Counted from the stretch's first letter, positions 7,854 to 15,416 are shown. The stretch: 47,742 nucleotides of DNA from Velamenicoccus sp964471325 (GCA_964471325.1 CAYYFL010000013.1:1-47742); one strand, 5' to 3'. Notes: generated by a model not told the origin, from the letters alone. Translations and numbers: made by a program.

Positions 7854-9173
7854 ATGATGAGTGATCCTTTCGGTCATTTTGATTTCAGAGGTAAGAAGAC
7901 GGCCATCGTCAGCTTGGGGTGCGTCCGCAATACCGTCGATTCGCAGGTTTTTCTCCGGGAGGCCAGGAAGAGAGGCGCCGTTATTTCGTCTGCGCAGGAT
8001 GCCCGCGTGGTTTTGATCAATACCTGCGGCTTCACCCGGGAAGCCAAAGAAGAATCGCTGGGCGTCATCGCGGAGTGGCTCGATCATAAGAAAAAGGGGA
8101 GGATCGAGAGCGTCCTTGTTTTAGGGTGTTTGGCCGAACGGTACAGGAAAGATATCCGCCAAGGCTATAAGGATATTGATGTCGTCGGTGGGCTCGTGCC
8201 GGAAACGGATGTGCGGCCGCTGGGCGGTCCGCCCGTCCTGTTGACGCCTCGTCATTACGCGTATCTGAAAATATCCGAAGGATGTGATAATCGCTGTGCG
8301 TATTGCGCGATCCCTTTGATCAAAGGGCGTTCCAGGAGCCGTTCCGAGGCCGAGATCATTGAAGAGGCTGTCCGTCTGGAGAAATGCGGTGTCAGGGAAC
8401 TGAATATCGTCGGACAAGATATCACTCTTTACGGTTGCGACGACCGCAGAAAGCGGCCCGACCGCTCGTCGCGGCCAGGCCTGCCGCTGGTGGGGTTGGT
8501 GGAAAAGATCCTGCATGAAACCTCCATCCCCTGGATCCGGCTGATGTATCTTCATCCTCAGGGGGTCGGAGAGGATGTGATGGAACTTTTGGGCCGGCAG
8601 GGCCGTTTGTGTCCTTACGTTGATCTGCCGTTGCAGCACATCAATGATCGTGTTCTCAGGCGCATGGGGCGGCCGACGCCGCGGCGGGAGATCGTTCACC
8701 TGGTCTCGGCGTTACGCGACAGGGTCCCGTCGATTGCGCTTCGCACGACATTCATCGTGGGTTTTCCCGGCGAGACGAAGAAAGAGTTCCGGGAGCTTCT
8801 GGATTTCGCCCGCGAGATGCGTTTTGACAAGCTTGGCGCATTCATGTTTTCCCGGGAAGAGGGCACGCGGGCTTACGGCTATCGCGGGCAGGTGCCGCAG
8901 AAGGAGAAGCAAAAGCGTTATCACGAACTGATGGAGACACAGAAAGGGATCTCGCTGTCTCTGCTTGAAAAAAAGATCGGCATGACGACGCCGGTCCTGG
9001 TGGAAGAGGTCACGCGGGACCGCCGGATATATCTGGCGCGTACGCCCTGGGATGCGCCGGAGGTCGACGGCCTGGTGTATCTGACCTCGTCGAAAAGGCT
9101 TAAGCCGGGGCAGATCGTCGCCTGCCGTATCACCGATGCCTTTGAATACGATTTGGCGGGAGAGACCATATGA
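7854..9173 (+). CDS. rimO: ribosomal protein S12 methylthiotransferase RimO
   Basis: Radical-SAM enzyme that adds a methylthio group to the conserved aspartate of ribosomal protein S12. The N-terminal UPF0004 domain holds cluster cysteines in VSLGCVRNTVDS, NTCGFTREA and LGCLAERY. The SAM cluster motif CDNRCAYC sits near residues 144-151. A TRAM domain ends the protein (about 375-438). The motifs VSLGC.(R/K)N..DS and CGF...A.EES favour RimO over MiaB. Tandem ATGs at 7854 and 7857 are both possible starts. The stop overlaps the pgsA start by 4 bp (ATGA), indicating translational coupling. Confidence 0.93.
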   Translation: MMSDPFGHFDFRGKKTAIVSLGCVRNTVDSQVFLREARKRGAVISSAQDARVVLINTCGFTREAKEESLGVIAEWLDHKKKGRIESVLVLGCLAERYRKDIRQGYKDIDVVGGLVPETDVRPLGGPPVLLTPRHYAYLKISEGCDNRCAYCAIPLIKGRSRSRSEAEIIEEAVRLEKCGVRELNIVGQDITLYGCDDRRKRPDRSSRPGLPLVGLVEKILHETSIPWIRLMYLHPQGVGEDVMELLGRQGRLCPYVDLPLQHINDRVLRRMGRPTPRREIVHLVSALRDRVPSIALRTTFIVGFPGETKKEFRELLDFAREMRFDKLGAFMFSREEGTRAYGYRGQVPQKEKQKRYHELMETQKGISLSLLEKKIGMTTPVLVEEVTRDRRIYLARTPWDAPEVDGLVYLTSSKRLKPGQIVACRITDAFEYDLAGETI

Positions 9174-9748
9174 ACTTGCCTAATTATTTGACCTTATCTC
9201 GTATCGTTTTGACTTTTGTGATCATGGCGTTTCTCTTCGCGAAAAATTTTGCCATGACCTGCGTGGCTTTCCTGTTGTTTCTTGTGGCCTGTGCGACGGA
9301 CCTTCTGGATGGATGGCTGGCCCGCAAAAAAGGCCTTATTTCCGATTTCGGCAAAATCATGGACCCCTTGGCGGATAAAGTCTTGGTGGTGGGGTTGTTT
9401 TTGACTTTTGTCCAGTTGCAGCTGATGGGGGCCTGGGTGGTCGTCGTCATCGTCGTGCGTGAATTCCTGATCACCGGGATGAGAATTTTTGCGCTGCGGC
9501 GGGGCGTTGTTCTCGCGGCGGAGAACGCCGGCAAGCATAAGACCGTCTCCCAGATGGGAGCGATCATCTGCATCCTTATCTTTCTTATCCTCAGAGAGTC
9601 GGGATCTTACTTTTCTTTTTGGAACGAGACGCTTGAATCTTCCTTCCGCATGGGTATCCATGTCATGATCGGCCTGGCTGTGTTTTTTACGGTTTATTCA
9701 GGGTTGGTTTATCTCTGGCGGAACCGCCAGCTCATCAGGACGCTATGA
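9170..9748 (+). CDS. pgsA: CDP-diacylglycerol--glycerol-3-phosphate 3-phosphatidyltransferase
   Basis: Membrane enzyme that makes phosphatidylglycerophosphate, the committed step to phosphatidylglycerol. The CDP-alcohol phosphotransferase signature is intact around residues 43-67: DGWLARKK, then GKIMDPLADK, matching DGxxAR..G..D..D. Several hydrophobic helices flank it. The length of 192 aa is normal. It overlaps rimO and pgpA by 4 bp each. The next gene removes the phosphate from its product, so the two consecutive steps are encoded together. Confidence 0.95.
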   Translation: MNLPNYLTLSRIVLTFVIMAFLFAKNFAMTCVAFLLFLVACATDLLDGWLARKKGLISDFGKIMDPLADKVLVVGLFLTFVQLQLMGAWVVVVIVVREFLITGMRIFALRRGVVLAAENAGKHKTVSQMGAIICILIFLILRESGSYFSFWNETLESSFRMGIHVMIGLAVFFTVYSGLVYLWRNRQLIRTL

Positions 9749-10200
9749 AGAGACATCTGATCAAACTTTTAGCCACTTTTTTCTATCTTGGAGAAATGCC
9801 GTTTGCGCCGGGGACATGGGGAAGCCTGGGCGGCATGCTTCTCTATCTGGCCCTTGGCGTTCGGACGACATTGGCGCATGTGTGCGTCTTTGCGGCCGTA
9901 ACCCTCATTGGATTTCTGGTCGCCGGTCGTGCTGAGGGCGTTTTCGGGACGAAGGACCCTAAGCCTGTCGTCATCGATGAGGTTGCAGGAATATTTTTGG
10001 TATTTTTAGGCCTGAGGCTGACCTGGTCCGTCATCGCCCTGGGGTTTGTTTTGTACCGCCTTTTCGATATCCTGAAGCCGCCGCCGGCCCGGCGGCTTGA
10101 GCGGTTGGCGGGCAGTGCAGGCATTATGCTTGATGATCTTCTGTGCGGTCTCTACGCCCAGGCAGTTTTACGCCTGCTCGGATTGCTGGTAAAGCTATAG
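9745..10200 (+). CDS. pgpA: phosphatidylglycerophosphatase A
   Basis: Dephosphorylates phosphatidylglycerophosphate to phosphatidylglycerol. The family features are an N-terminal FAPGTWGS segment (about residues 17-24), the DEVAGIF motif (about 80-86) and a C-terminal DDLLCGLYA segment, with about three hydrophobic helices across 151 residues. It directly follows pgsA with a 4-bp ATGA overlap and closes the ftsK-to-pgpA gene run. Confidence 0.93.
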   Translation: MKRHLIKLLATFFYLGEMPFAPGTWGSLGGMLLYLALGVRTTLAHVCVFAAVTLIGFLVAGRAEGVFGTKDPKPVVIDEVAGIFLVFLGLRLTWSVIALGFVLYRLFDILKPPPARRLERLAGSAGIMLDDLLCGLYAQAVLRLLGLLVKL

Positions 10201-10225
10201 GGCCATGCAGGCAATCAAAAATGAC

Positions 10226-10254
10226 TTGCTCTGAAAATTCCTTTTGGTTACAAT
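10226..10254 (+). promoter_or_regulatory. probable promoter of the split secretion ATPase genes
   Basis: TTGCTC (10226-10231) and TACAAT (10249-10254) are separated by 17 bp in the otherwise gene-free stretch after pgpA. The -10 is good, the -35 only partial. Transcription from it would produce a leader of about 330 nt rich in hairpins. Confidence 0.5.
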
Positions 10255-10260
10255 GGTATT

Positions 10261-10592
10261 ACTTTATGCGAGTCAAGAGGTGTTCTTAAAGCCTCTGCTG
10301 TGTCCTGGCGAGAGAAAGGGATTTTTTGTACATTTGTCGCTCAGAACCTCGTTTAAAACGGGGATAAAACGGCTTAACATCAATCCGTAGCAAATCCCGT
10401 CTTTCCGAGAAGGCAGGATTGATTGTTAATCCTTACGCCATGGTTTTTTCTTGCAGACAAAACCATGGCGGAACGGGGACGTCACCCCACGGTCGCCCCT
10501 GACTTTCAGCCAGGGGCAGGCCCGTGGGGTTCCAGACAAGGCAGGTTTTGCCCGGATGGGCAAAACAAGAAGGCGTCGCAGAGAAAGGGCTA
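10261..10592 (+). promoter_or_regulatory. hairpin-rich leader upstream of the ATPase gene, function unknown
   Basis: This gap of about 390 bp holds no credible gene but a chain of hairpins. They are AGAGG/CCTCT (10276-10296), TTAACATCAATCC with GGATTGATTGTTAA (10374-10429), a perfect 12-bp stem CGCCATGGTTTT/AAAACCATGGCG (10436-10470), a two-level stem at 10484-10530, and a perfect 9-bp stem GTTTTGCCC/GGGCAAAAC with loop GGAT (10545-10566). The last ends 26 nt before the start codon. Because the downstream gene pair carries a c-di-GMP-type MshEN domain, I looked for a GEMM riboswitch core and did not find one. At least part of it (10470-10533) is a dispersed repeat. Confidence 0.5.
10470..10533. 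repeat. G/C-rich palindromic repeat, family B copy 1
   Basis: The outer ends are GGAAC and GTTCC. ACCCCACGG (10484-10492) pairs with CCGTGGGGT (10522-10530), and GCCCCTG (10495-10501) with CAGGGGC (10511-10517). The first 23 nt match 26244-26266 inside the broken DUF503 gene at 19 positions, and all four differences are transitions. The piece TGGGGTTCCAG from its right end also occurs just upstream of ftsK. Confidence 0.7.
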
Positions 10593-11741
10593 ATGGCTTT
10601 TGAACAAGACAGGGGCGGCATAGAACGCAGGCAGGAGGTCCGTCAGGAAACGCTGGACATGGTCTATAGTTTTATCCAGCGGGGCATCAAGGAACGGGCG
10701 ACCGATATCCATTGGGAACCTATCGTGAATTCGGGAGAGGAAGAGATTGTCGTCCGTTTCAGGGTCGATGGTATTTTAAAAGACGCTGAACGCATCAGCC
10801 ACGAGAAGACCCGGCTGGGATCTTTGATCAACGCCATTAAGATCATGGCGATGATGGACCCCACCAAGAGGCGTCGGGAACAGGACGGCAGATTTTCGTT
10901 CCTGTTTGAAAATGTGGAATACGACATCAGGGTGGCGACCATGCCGACCATCCTGGGCGAAAAGATCGTCATGAGGCTCATGGACCGCAACAAATATTGC
11001 ATGAATTTGGATGACTTGGGAATGCCCCATGAGATTCAGCAGAGCCTCGACGACATGATTTACAAGCCTGAAGGATTTGTCGTGATCAGTGGTCCGACAG
11101 GTTCCGGCAAGACGACGACTTTGTATTCGATCCTGAAGCATATCTACACGCGCGAAAAGAACATCTGTACGATCGAAGATCCCGTGGAGGTGAAGTTCCT
11201 GGGGGTCAACCAGATCCAGGTGGACCATGAGTTTGGCATGACGTTTGTTTCGGGGCTGCGCGCCATCATGCGCCAAGACCCGAATATCATCGCTGTCGGC
11301 GAGATCCGGGACGTTGAGACCGTGCGCACGGCGCTTCAGGCGGCCTTGGCGGGTTCGCTGATTTTTTCGACATTGCATGCCCGCGATGCCGTCAATACGA
11401 TCGTGCGCCTCCTGGATATGGGGGTCGAATCTTTCTTCCTGGCGACAGCCCTGACGGGTGTCGTGACACAGCGTCTGGTGAGACTGGTGTGCAAGATCTG
11501 CAAGGGAAAAGGATGCGTGCAGTGTGCCAATACCGGCTACAAGAGGCGCACCGGGATCTTTGAGGTGTTGCGTATCAACGAGCCCTTGCGTCAGCTGATC
11601 CTTCAAAAGGCCTCGTCGAATGAGTTGAAGACGGCTGCCCTGGAACAGGGGATGATTTCATTTTCCAGATCAATTGAACCGCTTATTGCGCAGGGGTTGA
11701 CGACCCAGGACGAAGTAGACCGCGTGCTTGCGTTGGAGTAG
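10593..11741 (+). CDS. type II/IV secretion system ATPase, catalytic part only (GspE/PilB family)
   Basis: Hexameric ATPase core that powers assembly of type IV pili or type II secretion pseudopili. Walker A GPTGSGKTTTLYS lies near residue 166, the Asp box around IEDPVE, Walker B near 235 (IIAVGEIRD), and the His box in FSTLHARDA. A tetracysteine zinc motif follows (CKIC, then CVQC, near 299-312) with GYKRRTGIFEVL. The protein has 382 residues instead of the usual 550 or more; the whole N-terminal region is missing and is encoded by the next gene. ATG 10593 follows GAGAAAGGG. A GTG at 10524 is in frame but lies inside a hairpin element. Confidence 0.9.
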   Translation: MAFEQDRGGIERRQEVRQETLDMVYSFIQRGIKERATDIHWEPIVNSGEEEIVVRFRVDGILKDAERISHEKTRLGSLINAIKIMAMMDPTKRRREQDGRFSFLFENVEYDIRVATMPTILGEKIVMRLMDRNKYCMNLDDLGMPHEIQQSLDDMIYKPEGFVVISGPTGSGKTTTLYSILKHIYTREKNICTIEDPVEVKFLGVNQIQVDHEFGMTFVSGLRAIMRQDPNIIAVGEIRDVETVRTALQAALAGSLIFSTLHARDAVNTIVRLLDMGVESFFLATALTGVVTQRLVRLVCKICKGKGCVQCANTGYKRRTGIFEVLRINEPLRQLILQKASSNELKTAALEQGMISFSRSIEPLIAQGLTTQDEVDRVLALE

Positions 11742-11748
11742 CTTATCT

Positions 11749-12336
11749 ATGGCAAAAATCCCAAGAAAATTAGGCGACCTTCTTGTTGAAAACGGTTTGT
11801 TGACCGAGAGCCAGCTTTTGGAAGCCCTGGAGACCCAGAGGCGCGAAAAAAAACTTTTGGGGGAGATCATTGTTGATTTGGGTTTTACCACAAAAGAGAA
11901 ACTCGACAGCGCGCTTGCCCGCCAATATGGTTCCCGTTTGGGCGAGTTTTTGATCGGCCGCAGGCTGATCACTTTCGACCAGCTTCACTCGGCCATGGAC
12001 GAGCAGAGGAATTCCATGAAATCCCTGGGGGAGATATTGATCGATAAAGGCTATATCGCCGAGTCGGACTTGATGGAAGGGCTATCTTTACAGTACAACA
12101 TACCGTATGTGCGTCTGGTGGAACAGGATATCTCTCCGGAGGCTGTTTCCTGTGTTCCGATGGACGCCTTGAGAAAATATTGCGTTTTTCCGATCCGGGT
12201 GGAGAATAACATGCTGGTCGTGGCTACAACCAATCCGGAAGATTTCATCGCCGAGTCCGACCTGAAATTCCTCTCCGGCATGTACATCAAGTTTGTGCTT
12301 TGTTCGAAATCCGAAATCCTCTCTTTTTTAGAATAG
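11749..12336 (+). CDS. stand-alone N-terminal region of a PilB/GspE ATPase with four MshEN-like repeats
   Basis: This 195-aa protein matches what normally forms the N-terminal half of PilB/MshE-type ATPases. Four units of about 25 residues share LGxx(L/I)(V/I)...L...L...Q: KLGDLLVENGLL, LLGEIIVDLGFT, RLGEFLIGRRLI and SLGEILIDKGYI. A second small domain follows (about 130-195, ALRKYCVFPIRVENNMLVVA), typical of GspE N2. MshEN repeats in other bacteria bind cyclic di-GMP; whether these do is inference, and the first unit has Lys where Arg is usual. It starts 7 bp after the ATPase gene, so the pair looks like one ATPase cut and reordered. Confidence 0.85.
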   Translation: MAKIPRKLGDLLVENGLLTESQLLEALETQRREKKLLGEIIVDLGFTTKEKLDSALARQYGSRLGEFLIGRRLITFDQLHSAMDEQRNSMKSLGEILIDKGYIAESDLMEGLSLQYNIPYVRLVEQDISPEAVSCVPMDALRKYCVFPIRVENNMLVVATTNPEDFIAESDLKFLSGMYIKFVLCSKSEILSFLE

Positions 12337-12351
12337 CCTTCTGCCTCGTCT

Positions 12352-12552
12352 AACCAAATCCCAAGAACCAATCACCGAGCAATAACCAAATAATTCTCAA
12401 TCCCTCGGCAGGAATCTCCGGCTTCGGCCCTGGCCAGGGCGAGCCCGGGGGATTCCACTATCCAATGACCAAACAGAAACTTTTGTTTGGTCATTGGAAC
12501 TTGGGCATTCCTTGGTTATTGCCTGCGGGAGAGAGTTATTGGTTATTTGTTT
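12352..12552. repeat. complex foldback element between converging genes, family C
   Basis: The 214-bp gap between two converging genes is almost entirely palindromic. At the centre TCCAATGACCAAACA (12461-12475) is perfectly complementary to 12484-12498 around an 8-nt loop. The outer parts repeat AATAACCAA and its complement TTGGTTATT (for example 12381-12389 and 12512-12520), plus ACCAAAT and ATTGGTTATTTG near the ends. Being symmetrical, it could end transcription from both sides. I see no gene in it. Confidence 0.7.
12411..12456. repeat. G/C-rich hairpin nested in the foldback element
   Basis: GGAATC at the left pairs with GATTCC at the right. Inside, CCGGCT faces AGCCCGG, and GCCCTGG meets CCAGGGC at the centre with no loop. 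The G/C-rich composition and GGAAT...ATTCC ends resemble the elements at 10470 and 26229, suggesting a related unit placed inside the A/T-rich foldback. Confidence 0.55.
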
Positions 12553-13126
12553 AAGTATTAAGCTTGATTTGTTCGATGATAGAATAGGCGGGGCCTTTGG
12601 GGCTTAGAACGCTTTCAAACAGGGTCATGTTGTCCAGGCTGAAAACGGGATGTTCCAGGACCGCCTGGAATTTCCGGGCAGCCTCGGTCAGGCTCAGGCG
12701 GTTGCGGGAGGAGCGCAGCCTGGCCAGGGTGATATGGGCCTTGAAGGGTCTGTCTTCTTTGGCAAATCCGACGGCCGACAGAGAGTCTTCCAGCTCCCGA
12801 ACGATGTGCTCCAGACGTTTTTCTTTATCGGTAAGCGAGACCCACAAGACTCGCGGCGCCGCAAGAGAAGGGAAGCCTCCGAATGTCTCCAGGGATGCCG
12901 GCACGGCGCGTGCGTTATCCGTGACGGCCGTCATGGCCCTGCGGATGGCCGGGATCGTCTCCGCCGGGGTTGCCCCGAGGAATTTCAAGGTCAAATGGAT
13001 GTTTTTGGGTTCCACCCATTTGGCATCCGCGCCTGTTTCCTGAAGCGTCCGGACGGCGCTGCTGAGATATTCCTTGATCTCTTCAGGGAGTTCGACCGCG
13101 ATGAAGAGGCGTTTCAACTGAGACAT
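12551..13126 (-). CDS. thpR: RNA 2',3'-cyclic phosphodiesterase (2H / LigT family)
   Basis: Cytoplasmic 2H phosphoesterase that opens 2',3'-cyclic phosphates on RNA; the family was originally named 2'-5' RNA ligase. Both catalytic HxTx motifs are present: HLTL at residues 44-47 and HITL at 131-134. The 191-aa length is normal. The start overlaps the end of pncC by 13 bp, so both are translated from one - strand message. It converges on the secretion ATPase genes, separated from them by a palindromic spacer. Confidence 0.9.
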   Translation of the reverse strand: MSQLKRLFIAVELPEEIKEYLSSAVRTLQETGADAKWVEPKNIHLTLKFLGATPAETIPAIRRAMTAVTDNARAVPASLETFGGFPSLAAPRVLWVSLTDKEKRLEHIVRELEDSLSAVGFAKEDRPFKAHITLARLRSSRNRLSLTEAARKFQAVLEHPVFSLDNMTLFESVLSPKGPAYSIIEQIKLNT

Positions 13127-13578
13127 TCTTTTAGGAGCCCAAGGGCGGCGTTTTTGGCGAGTTTTTTAATCTCAAGACGGGTGCCATGGAACTGGTATTT
13201 TTTGAAATATGTGCGGCGGCCCAGGCTGACAGAGATGAAAACCGTCCCAACAGGCTTGGCTGTTGACCCGCCGCCGGGACCGGCGATACCCGTTACGGCC
13301 AGGCCGATGTGGGCGCCGAAAAGATGGCGGATATTTTGGGCCATGGCCATGGCAGTTTGACGTGAGACTGCGCCGAATTTCCTGATTGTTTCGTGGTCAA
13401 TCCCTAATATCTTGATCTTGGCTTCGTTGGCATAGGCCACGATACCGGCGAGAAAATAGTCAGAGCTCCCGGGGATGTCCGTAAGCCTGGAGGCGATCAG
13501 TCCTCCGGTGCAGGATTCAGCCACGGCAAGCGTCAGATGCCTGTGTCTTAGAATTTTGGCAATGGTCTTTTCGGTCAT
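13114..13578 (-). CDS. pncC: nicotinamide-nucleotide amidase, CinA C-terminal domain protein
   Basis: Deamidates nicotinamide mononucleotide to nicotinate mononucleotide in NAD salvage. It is a stand-alone CinA C-terminal domain of 154 aa. The signatures are ESCTGG at residues 21-26 and GIAGPGGGS followed by KPVGTV in the C-terminal half. The frame is open up to 13707, but the predicted - strand transcription start (about 13603) lies inside it. That excludes the upstream codons at 13611 and beyond and makes ATG 13578 the best start. The N-terminal CinA domain is absent. Confidence 0.88.
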   Translation of the reverse strand: MTEKTIAKILRHRHLTLAVAESCTGGLIASRLTDIPGSSDYFLAGIVAYANEAKIKILGIDHETIRKFGAVSRQTAMAMAQNIRHLFGAHIGLAVTGIAGPGGGSTAKPVGTVFISVSLGRRTYFKKYQFHGTRLEIKKLAKNAALGLLKECLS

Positions 13579-13609
13579 GGACGCGTGGTTTTCGGTTAGA
13601 TCGAGCTCC

Positions 13610-13638
13610 ATTATACACCGAAACGAACCGCTTGACAA
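13610..13638 (-). promoter_or_regulatory. promoter of pncC-thpR
   Basis: Read on the - strand, TTGTCA (complement of 13633-13638) and TATAAT (complement of 13610-13615) have 17-bp spacing. The predicted start is near 13603, a leader of about 25 nt. Its -35 box overlaps that of the opposing riboflavin promoter. Confidence 0.78.
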
Positions 13639-13659
13639 TTTGGCGTAAAATGATATATT
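13632..13659 (+). promoter_or_regulatory. promoter of the riboflavin operon
   Basis: A perfect TTGACA (13632-13637) is followed after 16 bp by TATATT (13654-13659), preceded by TG one base upstream (extended -10). Predicted start is near 13666, a few bases before the FMN riboswitch. It diverges from the pncC promoter with shared -35 bases. Confidence 0.75.
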
Positions 13660-13668
13660 TATTAAACG

Positions 13669-13858
13669 ATCTTCGGGATGATCCACCGCAGAAGCGTCGG
13701 TGGACAAGGGTGAAACTCCCGGCTGGCAGTGAGTCCCGTCAGAAACGTTCTGCAGAGTTTTCTGGCGGGATAAGCCTGCGAGCCCGCCGCTGAAACTGCG
13801 GCGAGGCAGACCAAGTGAAATTCTTGGGCCAATAGTAAAGCCTAGACGAGAGAAGATC
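13669..13858 (+). promoter_or_regulatory. FMN riboswitch (RFN element)
   Basis: The RFN landmarks appear in order: GATCTTCGGG at the 5' end, AGGGTGAAACTCCC, GCCTGCGAGCCCGCC, GGCAGACC with a following AAGTG, GGGCCAATAGTAAAG, and the closing GAGAAGATC that pairs with the 5' end to make P1. A variable arm (CCACCG...CGGTGG) sits near 13682-13702. Known RFN elements bind FMN and switch off riboflavin genes. Here a terminator follows 30 nt later and ribBA is next, consistent with transcriptional control. Confidence 0.95.
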
Positions 13859-13889
13859 AGGACAATCGGTTATCAGGTTTTTGTCTTCT

Positions 13890-13924
13890 ATCCCGAAGTC
13901 TGTTTTTGGCTTCGGGATTTTTTT
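13890..13924 (+). terminator. intrinsic terminator (riboswitch expression platform)
   Basis: ATCCCGAAG and CTTCGGGAT form a perfect 9-bp stem followed directly by a run of seven T. Its position between the RFN element and ribBA makes it the likely off-state of the riboswitch. Confidence 0.88.
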
Positions 13925-14030
13925 CGGCCTCTGCGAGGCTGTCGATGACACAGATTAATCCCTTGGTCAGAATTCCACGGGTTTTCACCCGCGGGGCCCC
14001 AGAAAAACCAGATTACACAGATGGTGAACG

Positions 14031-15251
14031 ATGAGTCTGAATACTATTGAAGAGATTCTGGAAGATTTGAAACAGGGAAAGATGGTCATCGTGGTTGACG
14101 ACGAAGATCGCGAGAACGAGGGCGATCTTGTCATGGCCGCGGAGTTTGCGAAGTCTGAGCATATTAATTTCATGACCAAGCACGGCCGCGGCCTGGTATG
14201 CATGCCCATGGAAGAAGAGCGGCTGAATGCGCTTGAGATCTTTCCGATGGTTTTCACGAAAGAAAAGGCGCCTCAGCGAGATCCGTATGCGACGGCATGG
14301 ATGGTTTCCGTTGATGCACGCGAGGGTGTGACGACGGGTATCTCCGCCCACGACCGCGCCCATACGATCGCCAGGCTTATTTCGCCCGTTGCCAAGCCTC
14401 CGGATTTCATCAAGCCGGGCCATCTTTTTCCCCTGCGCGCGCGCGCAGGCGGAGTTTTGGTCCGCGCCGGCCATACCGAGGCTTCCGTTGACCTGGCAAG
14501 GCTGGCGGGATTGTATCCGGCAGGCGTCATCTGCGAGATCATGAATGAAGACGGCACCATGGCGCGCCTGCCGGACCTTTTGGCATTCTCAAAGAAACAC
14601 GGACTCAAGATCTGTTCGATCGAGAACCTGATCGAATATCGGCGAAAAAAAGAAGTCTTCATCAAGAAGGTCGCCGCCACAAAGCTCCCGACGCCTTACG
14701 GCTTGTTCCAGATGATCCTTTACGAATCTCTCCTGGACCAGACGCATCACTTGGCCTTGTGCATGGGGCTGGAGGGCGGCACAAAGGACGATGCCGCCGT
14801 CCTTGTGCGGGTCCATTCGGAATGTCTCACCGGCGACGTTTTTGGTTCTCTGCGCTGTGACTGCGGGGCGCAGCTCAAAAAAGCGATGCAGCTTGTCTCG
14901 GCCGAAAAGAGGGGTATCATCCTGTATATGAAACAGGAAGGCCGCGGCATCGGTTTGGCCAATAAATTAAAGGCCTATGCGCTTCAGGATAGCGGACTGG
15001 ATACGGTAGAGGCCAATGAGGCCCTGGGGTTTGCGCCTGATTTGCGCGATTATGGAATCGGCGCCCAGATTCTTTCCGATCTGGGGGCCAGGAAGATACG
15101 GCTTTTGACGAACAATCCGCGCAAGATCGTCGGCCTGGAAGGGTACGGGCTCCATATCGTCGAGCGCGTGCCGATCCATACGGAACGGTCCGAAACGAAC
15201 AGGAAATATCTCGAGACGAAAAAGGAGAAGCTGGGGCATTGGCTGGATTAA
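14031..15251 (+). CDS. ribBA: bifunctional DHBP synthase / GTP cyclohydrolase II
   Basis: Catalyses both entry steps of riboflavin synthesis: 3,4-dihydroxy-2-butanone 4-phosphate from ribulose 5-phosphate, and opening of GTP. The N-terminal domain (about 1-200) shows DDEDRENEGDLVMAAE, TGISAHDRAHT and GHTEASVDLARLAGL. The C-terminal domain (about 205-400) has the zinc motif ECLTGDVFGSLRCDC, then QEGRGIGL and NNPRKI. At 406 aa it is the full fusion. It lies about 106 nt after the riboswitch terminator and is the first gene of the operon. Confidence 0.97.
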   Translation: MSLNTIEEILEDLKQGKMVIVVDDEDRENEGDLVMAAEFAKSEHINFMTKHGRGLVCMPMEEERLNALEIFPMVFTKEKAPQRDPYATAWMVSVDAREGVTTGISAHDRAHTIARLISPVAKPPDFIKPGHLFPLRARAGGVLVRAGHTEASVDLARLAGLYPAGVICEIMNEDGTMARLPDLLAFSKKHGLKICSIENLIEYRRKKEVFIKKVAATKLPTPYGLFQMILYESLLDQTHHLALCMGLEGGTKDDAAVLVRVHSECLTGDVFGSLRCDCGAQLKKAMQLVSAEKRGIILYMKQEGRGIGLANKLKAYALQDSGLDTVEANEALGFAPDLRDYGIGAQILSDLGARKIRLLTNNPRKIVGLEGYGLHIVERVPIHTERSETNRKYLETKKEKLGHWLD

Positions 15252-15262
15252 TCCACAAAGGA

Positions 15263-15416
15263 TAGGCCTCCGTAATACCGCATAGCGGAGGGCCTAATCT
15301 TGCCCCTGGCAAGATTATCCCGAAGCGTCTCTTGAAAATATTTATCTTCCCGCCGAACCTTTGGTGAGGCTGGATGAAGATAAATATTTTCAAGATGTAA
15401 ACGCGAGGGGCAAAGT
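15263..15416. repeat. nested inverted repeats in the ribBA-ribH spacer
   Basis: Three hairpins lie in series: TAGGCC-TCCG with CGGA-G-GGCCTA (15263-15296), a perfect 9-bp AATCTTGCC/GGCAAGATT with loop CCT (15296-15316), and a perfect 20-bp stem whose arms are 15330-15349 and 15376-15395 around a 26-nt loop. AGGGGCAAAGTT near 15405 can also pair with AATCTTGCCCCT near 15296, giving an outer alternative fold. The element ends about 30 nt before the ribH start. Confidence 0.75.

Noticed and set aside
10261..10592. Cyclic di-GMP (GEMM) riboswitch before the ATPase with MshEN partner
   Set aside because: The conserved GEMM core and tetraloop-receptor sequence could not be found in the leader.
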